DNA of 64,000 nt from positions 182,393-246,392 of the forward strand of contig JABYQS010000040.1 of the NCBI GenBank assembly GCA_022592435.1, written 5' to 3'. The notes under the pieces were generated by a model. The model ran no database searches, was not told where the DNA came from, and saw only the letters and a program-made list of their open reading frames with translations. Both the position numbers and the translations under genes were made by a program. This DNA comes from Cerioporus squamosus. Lineage: Eukaryota > Basidiomycota > Agaricomycetes > Polyporales > Polyporaceae. Shown in pieces: positions 46,693-57,595 of the stretch (the stretch's first letter is position 1; each line of letters starts with the position of its first letter).

Positions 46693-48753
46693 TCAAGATG
46701 TCAGGATGTCTCGCGATGCGTGTTCTGCGTAGTGGCAAAAGTTGCGACGAACCTGTTCGGTTTCCTCGTGGTACGATGCGTCCAAGACGAGCGTCCCTCC
46801 AGGATTGATGGGACAGCGTTTGAAGGCCAGCGTCACGGCTGGTCGCCCTGGGAGTTCATTGCCCAGCTCGAACCTCTTCCGGGAGCCCTGCCAGCACGAG
46901 ACGTGATCCTCGGAACAAGCATGCTGAGAATCTTCTGAGAGCTCTGCTAACTTCGCAACGCGCTTTCGGGCTACATCGCGCATGATGAACCCCATTTTGG
47001 GCGGTGTCCATATCATCCACTTTACGCTGCTGACCGTCGCCCATATGACAGGGGGCCGGCCCCGGTTTAGCCCTTCAGGAACACATTCTCCAACTCTGAT
47101 GACAATGACGATAGTATGCATGCGTGTCACCCGGGTAGTGCCAAAGAATATGTATGTTGTCCGTGGGAGAATCGGAGACTGGGAGCCTGAGCTCTCACTC
47201 GGACACTCCGCAATGCGAACCTCCATCTGTGCTGCTCGAAACTCACGGAAGAATTTCTGAACGTGGAGCTCGTCGAACCGGAATGGCGCACCGACGAAGA
47301 GCTGCGATGGAAGAACTGGGACAAGTGGTATATGAGGATCTGCCGATGATGGCTGGCCAGGGAGCCGATGCGGAGGAGGCCGATCTCTGATGAGGACGGT
47401 GCGCCAGGTCCGAGATGCGCGCTCTTTATGTCCGAACATCATGTATGTGAGAGACTCTGTTGAGAGCCAGAGCGATATGTGGTGCATTCCTCGTGACTTG
47501 CACAGTTGCGCATATGTAAGACGACCTCTTCCAACAATGTAGGACTCGCGGCGAGATGATAATCCCGCTCGACTGTCGGGGTCTTCTTCGAGGGGAAGCA
47601 GGACACGGTGAGGAATTGCAGCATTCTCGGGTTGACACCAAGCCAAGTCTGCAAATATTGCCTCCTCTTTGTCCCCTTTCAATCGGATGATCGGGATGTA
47701 GGCCTGAATTCCGTGTGGAGTGACAGAGAATGACATGTCATGAGCCCCCTCAATGTCCCATTTGTGGTCATCAAATGAGTTCGGAGGAGGGAGTTGTGCG
47801 CTCCATACGTGGTGTAGAGGGATGTAAGCAACTGCGGCAAGCTGTTGGAAGGCTGTGGGGGACGGAGCGAGGAGGCACGAACAAGTATCCCAATTGAACC
47901 AGGGAGACCGTGACTCAGCGGATGGTTGCCAAGCGAAGAGTGTCGTGTCCACTGACTGCTTCATGATCTCCTCCTGTAGTCGCCTGAACGCATTTCTGCC
48001 TTCACCGTAGAGTGGCGCCATGTGAATGTCGAAGATTCCGAGCAGGCAGTATGCTTCGTCTTCCAGCCGTGTCGTCTCCCGCCATCCGAACCAGGACATG
48101 CGCTGGGAGATACTGTATGTTGTGTGACTGATCTCGAGCCGTAGCACGGCAGCGGGGATCCTGGTCGCACGTTCCAGGTACTCTGCGAAGTCGGCTTTGC
48201 TGCGAAGGACTTCCCAGGACTTAGAGACGAAAAGGAAGAAGCGGGGTGCGATGAGCTCTTGCAGCGTCCAACCCCGCTTGAACCAAATGCTCTGCAGGAA
48301 GGTAACCTCATACCATCCCCGTTCCCCGTAGTTCTCCTCTTCTGGGCGCTCTACATCCCGCAAGTACCCATAGCAGATGCGCGACAGCGCGTAATAGCGA
48401 AACATGGAGTTGATTGCCTCCGAGAGCTCCGTGCTGCTCGTCTTGTCGATACAGCAGGTATCGATCCACACCCACTTGTAGCCATGGCTCTCGGCAAGCT
48501 CGCAGCACCGCCTGATCTTCCCGCACACGAGTCTGCGGGGATTCGTGCCGTTCTTGGCGCATCTCTTCTGTATCCTCCGGACGTCCTGGAACGATTGCTC
48601 CGTCTTGTCCCAGACATGCGAGAGGGTTGCGAAGCCGTCCGGGACCTCCTCAGGGGAGGGGAACCAGTGGAGCTCTGCGCGGTCGGTGCTCAGAAGCCAC
48701 ATCGGCTCCGATGTCTGCAGAAAGAGGTCACGGAACGGCACATCGAATAGCAT
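46693..48753 (-). CDS. HET-domain protein (heterokaryon incompatibility type), intact copy
   Basis: Single-exon gene of 686 residues from ATG 48753. HET domain at residues about 35-160: GFATLSHVWDK, WVWIDTCCIDKTSSTELSEA, YYALSRICYGYL, RGWTLQELIAP. A conserved second module of Agaricomycete HET proteins follows (about 200-290: TRIPAAVLRLEISHTTYSI, EDEAYCLLGIFDIHMAPLYG, RLQEEI). The C-terminal half includes LPGQPSSADPHIP, PFRFDELHVQKFFREF, LNRGRPPVIWATV and CPINPGGTLVLDASYHEE; I recognise no enzyme motif or repeat domain there. HET proteins in ascomycetes trigger cell death after fusion of unlike strains; in basidiomycetes the role is unproven. It is the uninterrupted partner of the split gene at 27.6-36.5 kb. 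Confidence 0.88.
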   Translation of the reverse strand: MLFDVPFRDLFLQTSEPMWLLSTDRAELHWFPSPEEVPDGFATLSHVWDKTEQSFQDVRRIQKRCAKNGTNPRRLVCGKIRRCCELAESHGYKWVWIDTCCIDKTSSTELSEAINSMFRYYALSRICYGYLRDVERPEEENYGERGWYEVTFLQSIWFKRGWTLQELIAPRFFLFVSKSWEVLRSKADFAEYLERATRIPAAVLRLEISHTTYSISQRMSWFGWRETTRLEDEAYCLLGIFDIHMAPLYGEGRNAFRRLQEEIMKQSVDTTLFAWQPSAESRSPWFNWDTCSCLLAPSPTAFQQLAAVAYIPLHHVWSAQLPPPNSFDDHKWDIEGAHDMSFSVTPHGIQAYIPIIRLKGDKEEAIFADLAWCQPENAAIPHRVLLPLEEDPDSRAGLSSRRESYIVGRGRLTYAQLCKSRGMHHISLWLSTESLTYMMFGHKERASRTWRTVLIRDRPPPHRLPGQPSSADPHIPLVPVLPSQLFVGAPFRFDELHVQKFFREFRAAQMEVRIAECPSESSGSQSPILPRTTYIFFGTTRVTRMHTIVIVIRVGECVPEGLNRGRPPVIWATVSSVKWMIWTPPKMGFIMRDVARKRVAKLAELSEDSQHACSEDHVSCWQGSRKRFELGNELPGRPAVTLAFKRCPINPGGTLVLDASYHEETEQVRRNFCHYAEHASRDILTS

Positions 48754-49267
48754 GTGAGGAGGTCGCGAACCTTAAACGAGGCCCAGAGGCACAAAAATGC
48801 GATTAACGACCGCAGATGGGGGTGATCCGTAAGCTTAGGTGGACAGGCCGCGACGCGATCCGACGGGACCCCACACAGATAAGTATACGACGGATACTGA
48901 GGGTGTGATATGATAGATTGGATGAGCGAGGAGTACTTAGGAGACAAGCTTCAACCAGAGCAGAGCCTGTCGTGCGGATGCCGATGCTGGCGGCGGGGGC
49001 TTTGAGAGGAGACGTTATCGCCGTAGGAAGGCAACCTAGGAGCCTCCTCACTGTTAAGGCGCCATGCGGCCACAGGCATGGCATGCTTACGTACTCTGTC
49101 AGATAAAGTCCGAAGCCTGAAAATGGGTTGTCTTCAGCCGGGACGATGAACATTGCGTTCAATACGTACTTCGTCTTCGAATATGTTATTGCAGCGCACA
49201 GCGAGACACCAATAGTAGCGACGACCACCTTCGACAAATGGGCAATACAGGTTGTCAATTCACACTC
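48754..49267. other. HET promoter and spacer
   Basis: The first about 130 bp are shared with the promoter of the other HET copy. Beyond this, a minus-strand frame (about 49250-49080) has a hydrophobic stretch (VVVATIGVSLCAAITY) that may be a fragment of a membrane-protein gene, but it is too short to call. Confidence 0.45.
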
Positions 49268-52200
49268 CCCGCCGTCGCATTGCGCTGCACTCTGTCCTCC
49301 TTTCTATACTGACCTCCGTCCTCACCGTGCCATTCGGTGTTGCTTATATCCACTCAGTCTCGACACTCGTCTCACTGTAAGTGTTGACCTCAATGCATTC
49401 AATGCTGCCTATGCTCGCTACATGATTTATCGTCGCTGTCTGCTCTTTGTCTAGCCTTTACTGCCTCCGTCCGTCGCCACTACTGCACGCACATCTCAGC
49501 CGACCCACCAACCTGCATTCCCCTTTCCCGACGAGCCCAGCTTCAACACGCGATTGTCCTGGAAGATCGCGGAGTGACGTGCTTGAGGAGGACATGAGGT
49601 ACGCCCCTTTCTCACTTGCGTCTCTCACCCTTTGACACAGGCAGCTTCAGCGCGCTGTGAACACTCGTTATGAGCGAAGCAGCGGCATCCTGACGGGTAT
49701 TGGACACTACGCCCGCCACCCTGGTGACATCGTTCTCCTCCCTCCTCCCAGCGGATTCGCTGTCTCCAAGCATCGCACCCTCGACAACGACCTGCACGGC
49801 CGGCGCAGCCCTGTGCAAGCGCGAACCGACTCCGAACGCTCTCCAACAACATGCCGTACCGCCATATCGAACGATATCCCAGCCGTGATACCGTACTGAT
49901 GTCCAAGTAACGACGACCTAGATCTCGTGAGTCAGGTTTGCCGTCTATGATGCATTAGCCTGGACGCTCACCTTGTACAACCTACTCCCGCTTCCAGGCC
50001 CGATACGACGCACCAAGACCTTGGCGTCGAGCCTTCATCCTCGGCATGTCTCCCGGGAGATCGGCCGTCACTGAGGCGACTCACCAGGCCCGCGAGGCGG
50101 CACAAGATGCAGCAAGCGATATGGCACAAACCGAGGAGCCGGCAGAGTCTAGCGAGCGACTTACGCTACCTCTCGGGCACAATCTGCAACGTCCAACACT
50201 GCTCCCGGCTGGGAGAAGCGTTCTTGAACACTGCACACAGGTCCGGCTCCTGTCCTACGTCCCTGGTAAGTCGGCGATATCGTGCTTCATGCATCAAACT
50301 CGGTGCTTACCTTCTAGTCATCTAGCTTCGACGCAACGCCGTTCATTCCGCTGCCGTCCTGTGGCCATGTACCGCTCTTCAATGTTGCATTGTCGGTGTT
50401 GCTGCCCTCGACATGCCTCCAAACCAGGTGGCCGTCGCTTCTCAGGTGTGGCGATGTGGCAGGACGTGAGCGTCCACTGGTTCTCCGGCTCTCCCCATCC
50501 GTCGCTCCACCGCTACCGAGCTCCCAAACTCATCGCACGACGCCGTCAAGGCCTCAACCACTCTCGAGAGGCTCGAGAAGCCTGCACATGGTCCGCAAGT
50601 CCGCCAGCCCTCCGCCGTTGTGAATCACTCACCTCATGCCTTGTAGTGCGGACGTCGACAGCCCCCGGTTGTTTGTTGCAAACCTCGTCCAACGCCTCGC
50701 GCCGGATTGCAGATGCATCGAGAGCGCTCCCAGACACGTCGTTCAGCCCACGTTCGAGATCCCGGGGTGTTCGCCAGCACTCCCGGGCATGTTTGCCTGG
50801 GAGACGTCGAGCTCCCGGCCTGCTCGTCAGCGCAATCGTCTCTCGGAGCGATCGCTCCGCGCCCACTGCACGCTGCGGCACGGACCTCTCAATGAGAGCG
50901 AACGCGCGCAGCGCGTCCTCGTCGCGTCCTCGTTGGCGAGCTTCGTGCGTCCTCCAGACCCGCTGAGTAGCGGCTGCGTCACCAACGCTCCCAGGCACGT
51001 CTTCATGGTCGACGTCAAGCTCCCAGGTTGCTTGCGAGCACGCCCGGGTCGTCTCCCACAGCCGTCTCTCTGTATTTCCGGTTCGCTGCAGCCCGGACCT
51101 CTGGAAGAGAGGACGCGTTGCGCGCGACCTCGTCATCGAGCTTCGTGAGTATCCTTCACCTGCTTTCGACGGCGTACAGTGTTGCCCTGCTAACTTACCT
51201 GTCACTCGGGAATCTCAGCACGTCGCCGGGACAGTGCATACCGCGGTGTCCGACGCCTCCTGCCGGCTTGTGGACGCGTCACCAGCGCTCCCGGGCACGT
51301 TCTTCTGGGAAACGTCGAGGAACCGGGCTGCTCGCCAGCACGGTCGTCTGTCAGAGCCATTGCGCTGCGCTCGCTGGTCGCTGCAGCCTGGACCTCTGGA
51401 GGAGGGAGGACGCGCGCAGCGCGTCCTCGACGAGCTTCGTGAGTCTTCGCTAGCTTTTGCTGGCTTGCTGTTCTGACCTGCCAGGTTTGAGCAGGTTGCC
51501 AGGACCGCGCGCTGTTGACACGCGGACGACGTGGTGAGCAGCGGCGAGAGGCAACGGATGTAGCGTGTTCTCTGTACACTGCTGCGTGCAGGTGAGCATG
51601 CAGCTTCCTTGTACGACGTCCGCTCACGTACCTTTCTTGTGCAGACTGCTCCTCGCCCGATGTGCTGGACCTCCGGTCTCCCATCGGCTCGACGAAAACG
51701 TGCCTGCCGAATACTAGGCTGCTTGAGGTGCGTTTGAAGTTTGTTGGACGCAAGACTGGCTCTGACGTACCTCGCGTCCAGCGCTCCCGGGCACAACGCA
51801 GTCGTTTCGTGCGTCGGAGGATCCAGGGAGAGCCGCGAAGCATAGCTAGGTACGTGTGTAGTCAGCTCGCGATCCCGGGGCAGCTCCCAACCCAGTCTGA
51901 GGACAGATTCCCCAGCAAAGTGTCGGCACCTCGTCCCGGATGTTGGCTACGGCGTCCTCCTGCATGCAAGCACGCGAAGAGACCATACTACGCGTGGGTA
52001 CTTACCTCGGTGCGTATTCGCTCGTCCCTGACAGCTCACCGCGCTCGACTGACAACCTCTGCAGATGAGTCTTGTCCACTTGCTACCAGCACATCAGGTC
52101 GTCCCAAGCCCACCCAGCAGCAAGAAAGCGCAAGCATGCTGCATGAGACTTACCTTGCTATGTGCGCGGACGCTGTACGACGCTCTGACAGCTCTCAAGT

Positions 52201-52487
52201 GCCTCCCATGCGCCTCTAGCCCAGCCTACAAGTCTCGAGTCCTCGGGATGTCGAGCGTTCCGGAAGTCCCAGGTAAGCACGGAGTCGTCTAAAGAAGAGC
52301 GCGAAATTGGGACGAGTTCCCCAGTGCAGAGTGTGCAAGCGAAGACGGAGCGGCGAGACGTGGTGGTGGTCGGAGACAAGAGACAGGCGGAATAGGCGCC
52401 CGTATCCGCCCGTCCTCCGGGACGTGTTCTGTCGTCGCGCAGGGGTGTCGTACTTACTACTCCCCGCGGCGCGTTCTCTCGTACGTG
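49268..52487 (+). repeat. Subtelomeric unit U, proximal copy
   Basis: Direct duplicate of 60213-63866. From about 50430 onward the two are nearly identical; the first 1.1 kb is more diverged but clearly alignable (TCCGTCCTCACCGTGC, CTATGCTCGCTACA, GTCTCCCGGG). It contains degenerate internal modules with GAGCTCCCGG-like boxes and repeated GAGCTTCGTGAGT ends. Intron-like pairs (GTGAGT to CTCAG, GTAAGT to TCTAG) recur. Long frames open on both strands are shared by both copies, but none shows a recognisable domain, so I call no gene. Confidence 0.8.
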
Positions 52488-52515
52488 AATGTATTAGAGT
52501 GTTTTCTGTGTACTC
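52488..52515. other. Possible decayed interstitial telomere
   Basis: The terminal copy of unit U reads CTCGTACACGAATTAGGG into the telomere. Here the same unit ends CTCGTACGTGAATGTATTAG and then AGTG. The GAAT and TTAG remnants at the same base suggest a former chromosome end that has lost its repeats. Confidence 0.4.
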
Positions 52516-52904
52516 TAGTACTCGAAATACATCCACTTCTCGCCGTCGAGCCCGTCTGAACGACCTCTCCGCGTCCTCTGCTTTCCCAAGTCCGCCCACA
52601 TCCCGAGTGTCCACATCCTACTACTTAGTCCCCAGAGCACCCCAGTGTCGTATATACCCCCTAGGCAAACGATCGTCCTGGGAGATCTCGTGTGCGCTCG
52701 GAGGGACCGCAGACACGAGGCTACCGGCCGCAGCGCGGGCACAAGTCCGATGTAGCGCACGCGGACTCCGGCACAGCACTACCCCATGCACAGGTCCATG
52801 CTGCACACTCTCTGCTTCCGTACTTTGCTGGCGCAGCGCACACGAGAAGTCTGGCGAGAGAGATATATTCGCTACGCTATGTACATGTCCACGAAGCATT
52901 CGGC
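52516..52904. other. Spacer between unit U and truncated importin copy
   Basis: About 0.39 kb of sequence I do not recognise. On the minus strand it extends the importin fragment frame by about 90 residues to a stop at 52621. Confidence 0.45.
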
Positions 52905-55034
52905 CCGCATGTCGTAGCCGCCAATCGTGGCTCGCGAGCATCGCGGGGATGAACGTGAACGCAGGCGGGAGGACAGCCTGCCCGCCGAGCGCACACGCGA
53001 CGCGATCGAGCGAGTGCTCATACGTGTGCGGGTACGAATCGTCCGTCGGGTCCTCTGCCGGGTCCGCCTCCAGCCACGTCTCCGTGTCGTCCTCCGGGAT
53101 CTCGCCCATGCCCTCCAAGCACCCGCGCACGACGATCTCGACCCACGCCGGCTCGCTCCTCAGCATCCCCGGTTTCGACTCGCTCAGGGTCGTCATGAAC
53201 TCCAGTGCGGCCTTTCGCACCTCGTCCTCCTCGCCCACCGGCTCCTTCTCCTCCCCGTTCGCGCTCGCACTCTGCGCGACCGGCGGGAACGCGAACGAGC
53301 TCCCGCCGCCCGGGTTCGGACGCGCGACAGTTGGCGTTGGGCCAGCGTCGACGACCGGGAGCAGAAGCGACGGGAGGAACTTGAGCAGCGCGGGAATGTG
53401 TGGGCGGAAGAGGTGCGCGTTCGAGCCCGCGAGCTCGGTGAGCACGGACAGGAACGCGGGCTGCTGCGGGCACGGCACGGACGGGAGCGTGTTGAGCATT
53501 GGGTAGAGCAGCGCGAGGGCCTGCGCTTGCGCGTTGAGGTCGAGGGCAGTGAGGAACGCGACGGCAGCGCGGAGGGATGCCAGTCGGACCTGGAGGACTA
53601 GGTGTCAGCATCCCAGCCCATCCAAGGGCAAAAACAATGAGAAGAACTAGCAATATAGCCCAGAGCCTGCCATAACACCTGACGCATCGTCGATGCCTCC
53701 ATAGGCACAAGCACTGCGTCTCGGTCTCAGACCACATCCTCGCACAGGCTTGGCAGCATGTGTAATCAACTGCGAACGCTGGTGCACATACTCAGTACGT
53801 GCGTACTGCACATCGCATGCGCGCGCGCTGCTGGGACAGATGGCACCATGCTGGACTATGCGCAGCACTGGGACGAGACGAGGACCATCGCACGCACGTC
53901 CTTTGGCAGAGAAGAACGATTGGTGACATGGCCGTGAGGGCAATGACGAGGCGCTCTGGGGCATGGGCAAACGCCTGCAAACGCATGTGGAAAGACGGCG
54001 GGGTTCCGAGTGAAGAACGGGGTGCGGGTGCAACGGAGCGATTGAGTACGCCAGTGAGCCAAAGTCCGCGTCGCTCGCATTCGCACATGCTCGGACGGTA
54101 TCCGCGATCGTGCTGGGGCAGCAGGCGGTCACGGGGACGGCAAGGCGTACTGGTTTAGATGAAGGGAGAGGGAACGAGGCGTATAACTCGTGCAGAGTTA
54201 TGGCTCGCGCGGACGATAAAAGGTCCGCGCGCAGCCCGAGAGAGGGACGCCCGATGATTGCATCTTGCGAGGCATATCAGACGGAAGAAGGGGACACCGG
54301 TGCAAGATAGCACCGGTGCATGGCGACAAGGAAGACAGGGCGAAAGAAGATCGCGACTCACCTCGGTGCTCTGCGTGTCCTGCAGCCCCTTCTGAAGGAT
54401 CGCGACAACGGCGTCCGTCTGGAGGTCGATGATGAGATTCGGGCAGCCAGCGAACACACGGAAGGCGGCCTCGCGCGTGAGGACGTCGTGGCTGTCGGAC
54501 ATGGCAAAGACCTGTGGCTGGAGAGCGGGCCAGGGATGGCCGCGGCGCATGGCGTTGTTCGAGAGGTCGGTGACGGTGTCGACGGTCTTGCGGCGGACGA
54601 CGGGGGCGGGCTCGTGCTGGAGCGAGTGGAGGAGGATGCGCTGGAGGGTCTCGATCGCCTGTGCGCCGAGGTGGTCGTAGAGAGGCACGCGCTGGGCATT
54701 GGCGGGGCGGAAGAGGAGGCGGCGGAGGAGGACGAGCGAGAAGGAGCGCATCTTCGGGCGCGCGCGTGAGGGCAGGGGGCGGACGAGAGAGGCGGGGACT
54801 CACGAGCTCGGTGTCGGCGGACGTGGCGAACTGGGCTATGGCGAGGAGATAGAGCTCGGGGGTGTGTGCGAGCCTCTCGTCGACGGCCTGCTCCGCGCTG
54901 GGCTGCGTCAGCGGCGATCGATGTGCGGCGGGGCGGGCTCACCTCTGGCGGATCGCATTGTCGCCGAGGACGAGGTTGGAGAGGATCTGGGTGATCTCGG
55001 CGGTGACCTCGGGGGGCACAGCGACGTCCGCCAT
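52905..55034 (-). pseudogene. Truncated importin beta-3 duplicate
   Basis: Inverted, nearly identical copy of the first about 420 residues of the importin gene at 38950, with matching exons and about 0.2 kb of upstream sequence. It starts at ATG 55034 and runs through the acidic insert to WRLRHAG, where homology stops abruptly (about 52905). Reading continues into unrelated sequence (RMLRGHVHSV...) for about 90 codons. No internal stops or frameshifts were seen in the exons, so a short importin-like protein could be made. It would lack most HEAT repeats, which makes normal import function unlikely. The central part of its large intron (about 53590-54360) differs from the full-length gene. Confidence 0.85.
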
Positions 55035-55102
55035 CGCGTTTTTGGTGGGAGACGGCGAGTAGCAGCCGTCCCAATCTGGCGGAGGGCTTGCACACATCGC
55101 GC

Positions 55103-55114
55103 GGGGTTAGGGTT
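55103..55114 (-). promoter_or_regulatory. Telobox-like motif before importin duplicate
   Basis: Complement of AACCCTAACCCC, at the same distance from the ATG as in the full-length gene. Retained by duplication. Confidence 0.3.
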
Positions 55115-55199
55115 CGCCTCGTGGCTACTCGCCGTCGCGCGTCTTCGGCTCTCGCTGTCTCACTCTGCCGTCTTCTGCGCGCTGCTTTCCTCGCAGTAC

Positions 55200-57595
55200 A
55201 CGCCCTTCCCTGTCCGCGCTCTTGCTTGCTCGTCTGGCCTGCATGCCGAACTTTGCCGGTCTACTACTGCTCGCAACGCGTCGCAGCTCTACGCCGGCAC
55301 CATCTGGACACCGTATTCCCGGGACCGGCTACTCCGTCGTTTCACTAGGGAATGCCCGTGCCAGTGCGTCTACGACCGCCTCTTCAGTCCTCCGGAGACC
55401 AGAGGCAACAAGTCCAACTCGCGGCGACCCGTGCTGTGGTGAAGGCCTCGGCTGCAGTCGGAACCATTGAGGAGGGCAGCTGGCAGGTATGTACAATCGC
55501 TGCACTCGCGTCTGCCCTGCATCCCTCCCTGTCCATGCACTACCCGCGCACTTGCACCCTACCCCTCCTAGCCTTGCACTGTAGACGCTTTCTTGCAATC
55601 TCATAGAGAGACCGCATATAATGCCAATAACATTCGCATCACAACACTCCCGAGCCCTCGCGCCCTTCGTGAGACACAGAGTGTACTCTGTCACCAGCAC
55701 CAATCCGTCGAGACTCTTCGGGACGCGCGTGCTTACTCGCTGTCTGGAAGCTTCAACGCCCAACCTCTTGCATTCCCTCTCCGGACGAGGTGGCCGCGTC
55801 CGTCTGGGTTGGTACTCAGCACAACATGTCGCAGCCAGGGACTCAGAAGCTCCGCATGCATGGCGCACAGCTCGACCTCGCTTTCAAGTCGCACCTGTAG
55901 CCACTGCCCGATCCTCCTCGCCCTCGAAGATAGCTCCCGCACTCCCACCTCGTCTCACGCCTCTTACCCACACCACACCGTCCATCATGAGCCGGGACTC
56001 CTCGCGCGACGAAGATACAGGTGAGTTGTCGTCTGTCCAGCATGTCGCGTCCATTCTCTGTGCAGCTATTCGCGTTGTAGCGCGTTGTTCCCGCCGCTCA
56101 CGCGTCCGTACAGGTACGTTCGTTTCTCTCGCCCTCGTCTGTGCTCTTTCATGTCCGCGCCGTACGTCGTTCCACACACCGCTTCCCTTCTTTCGCCTCA
56201 CCATCTATCTCTGCCGACTCCGTGCCTGCCTCTCTGTCTGACTCTGCGCTACTCTGATCTCCTCGCTACGCCCGCATACTGCGCTCCCTCTCCACCGCGC
56301 ACCTGCTCCAGCGCACATCCTCCTACCGGCATCATCACCTCGCCGCCGGTCTTGTACTCCCAACTGCGGCTCCTCTTCATCTACAGCCCGAGTCCCGACC
56401 TTGCACTATCTCCCGCGCTCTCCGAGCCCGCTCCTCAGCCCGCCGTCGAGTCGCCCGGCCACCACGGTCGCCGTAAGACAGCATACAGGAAACCAGAAAC
56501 AAAAGGTGAGTCCTAGTCTACGACGATGTCTCTCAAAGGCACCCCTCTCCTTTCGCACCTCACGCGCCTCGCACGGTGTTCCAGTCAACTGGCATACTAT
56601 AGTGCTACGTCTACTGCTTCTCCCTTCCCCCGCCCAGCCATGGTTTCCACTCATCCCCGCGTGGCACACGGGGCGCCCTTCACCCACCTACAGCGGACCG
56701 CTTGAGCTCGTACTCCGTCCCAACTCTTTGCGCACGCGCCGGCGAACGCCATCTGCCGTCCGTTCCCGTGCGTTTGGTCGCCTTGCCGCGGCAGTCCTCC
56801 ATCCGAGTCTTCCAACGTACATATTCTCCTGCGCCTCTGCAAGCGCTCCCCGGTTCAGACACGCCTGCAAGCCCGCATGGGCCCGGGCTGCTTCTGACGC
56901 AGCAAAGTACGTGTACGCGTACAGCAGACACTCACACCCGCTCCTCGTTCGCAACGGCAATGTACTCGAGTACGTACCGTGCTCTGGAGCACGCGTGGTC
57001 GCGTGGATGCGACTCGCGCGAAGGACCCGCTCTCCAGCAGGAACCTGGCACCACGCGCCTTCCCCCCAAGTCTTCTTCCATTCGAGGGAGGGCCCATCGA
57101 CCGGCTCACGCGACCGTGAGGCGTCTCCGACTCAGAGGCGGGGACAGACGATGGTCGCAATGACCGTCTACCGCGCCGGTCGAGCTCACGGACGCCGATG
57201 GACTCGGACTCGCGCTCGGTTCCATCGGAAGAGGCGACGCGGCACGGCTCGCCTGGAACCCGTCCTTGTCTACGGTCGGGCAGACGAGCCCAGAGCTAGC
57301 CTGAGGTCGCGTCGTGTTGGGAATTCTTCGTCGACCGCACACTGGACATGGTAACTCCGAGTCGTACCGCCGCACAAGCAAAGGGGCCGGGGGTACACAT
57401 TGAATGTAATCAGGTACAAACAGTCTGGAGATCGCCGCATCTGCGATGCTCGAGCGCGGGACATGGAGATACATAGTAGTAGTGCATAGACGAATGGACG
57501 AACGGGCTGCATGGTACGAGAGGTACATATGTAATAGGAAGGTGATTTCGTCCGAGTCGAGCCCCTTGCTGACCGTTTTCTGCCGCATAGTACTT
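55200..57595 (+). repeat. Subtelomeric repeat copy R plus HET 3' flank
   Basis: Third copy of the repeat found at 37.0-38.8 kb (minus) and 44.9-46.7 kb (plus). It includes CTCGACCTCGCTTTCA, GACGAAGATACAGGTGAG and, near 56950-57030, a stretch reading FATAMY, YRALEHAW and WMRLARR that resembles the Mrx19-like C-terminus. At 57410-57595 it has the HET 3' flank in reverse, but the HET gene itself is missing. No intact frame. Confidence 0.6.

Noticed and set aside
50046..51205. Overlapping long frames on both strands in unit U, conserved in the second copy
   Set aside because: Conservation reflects recent duplication of the DNA. No domain, and both strands are equally open, so coding cannot be claimed.
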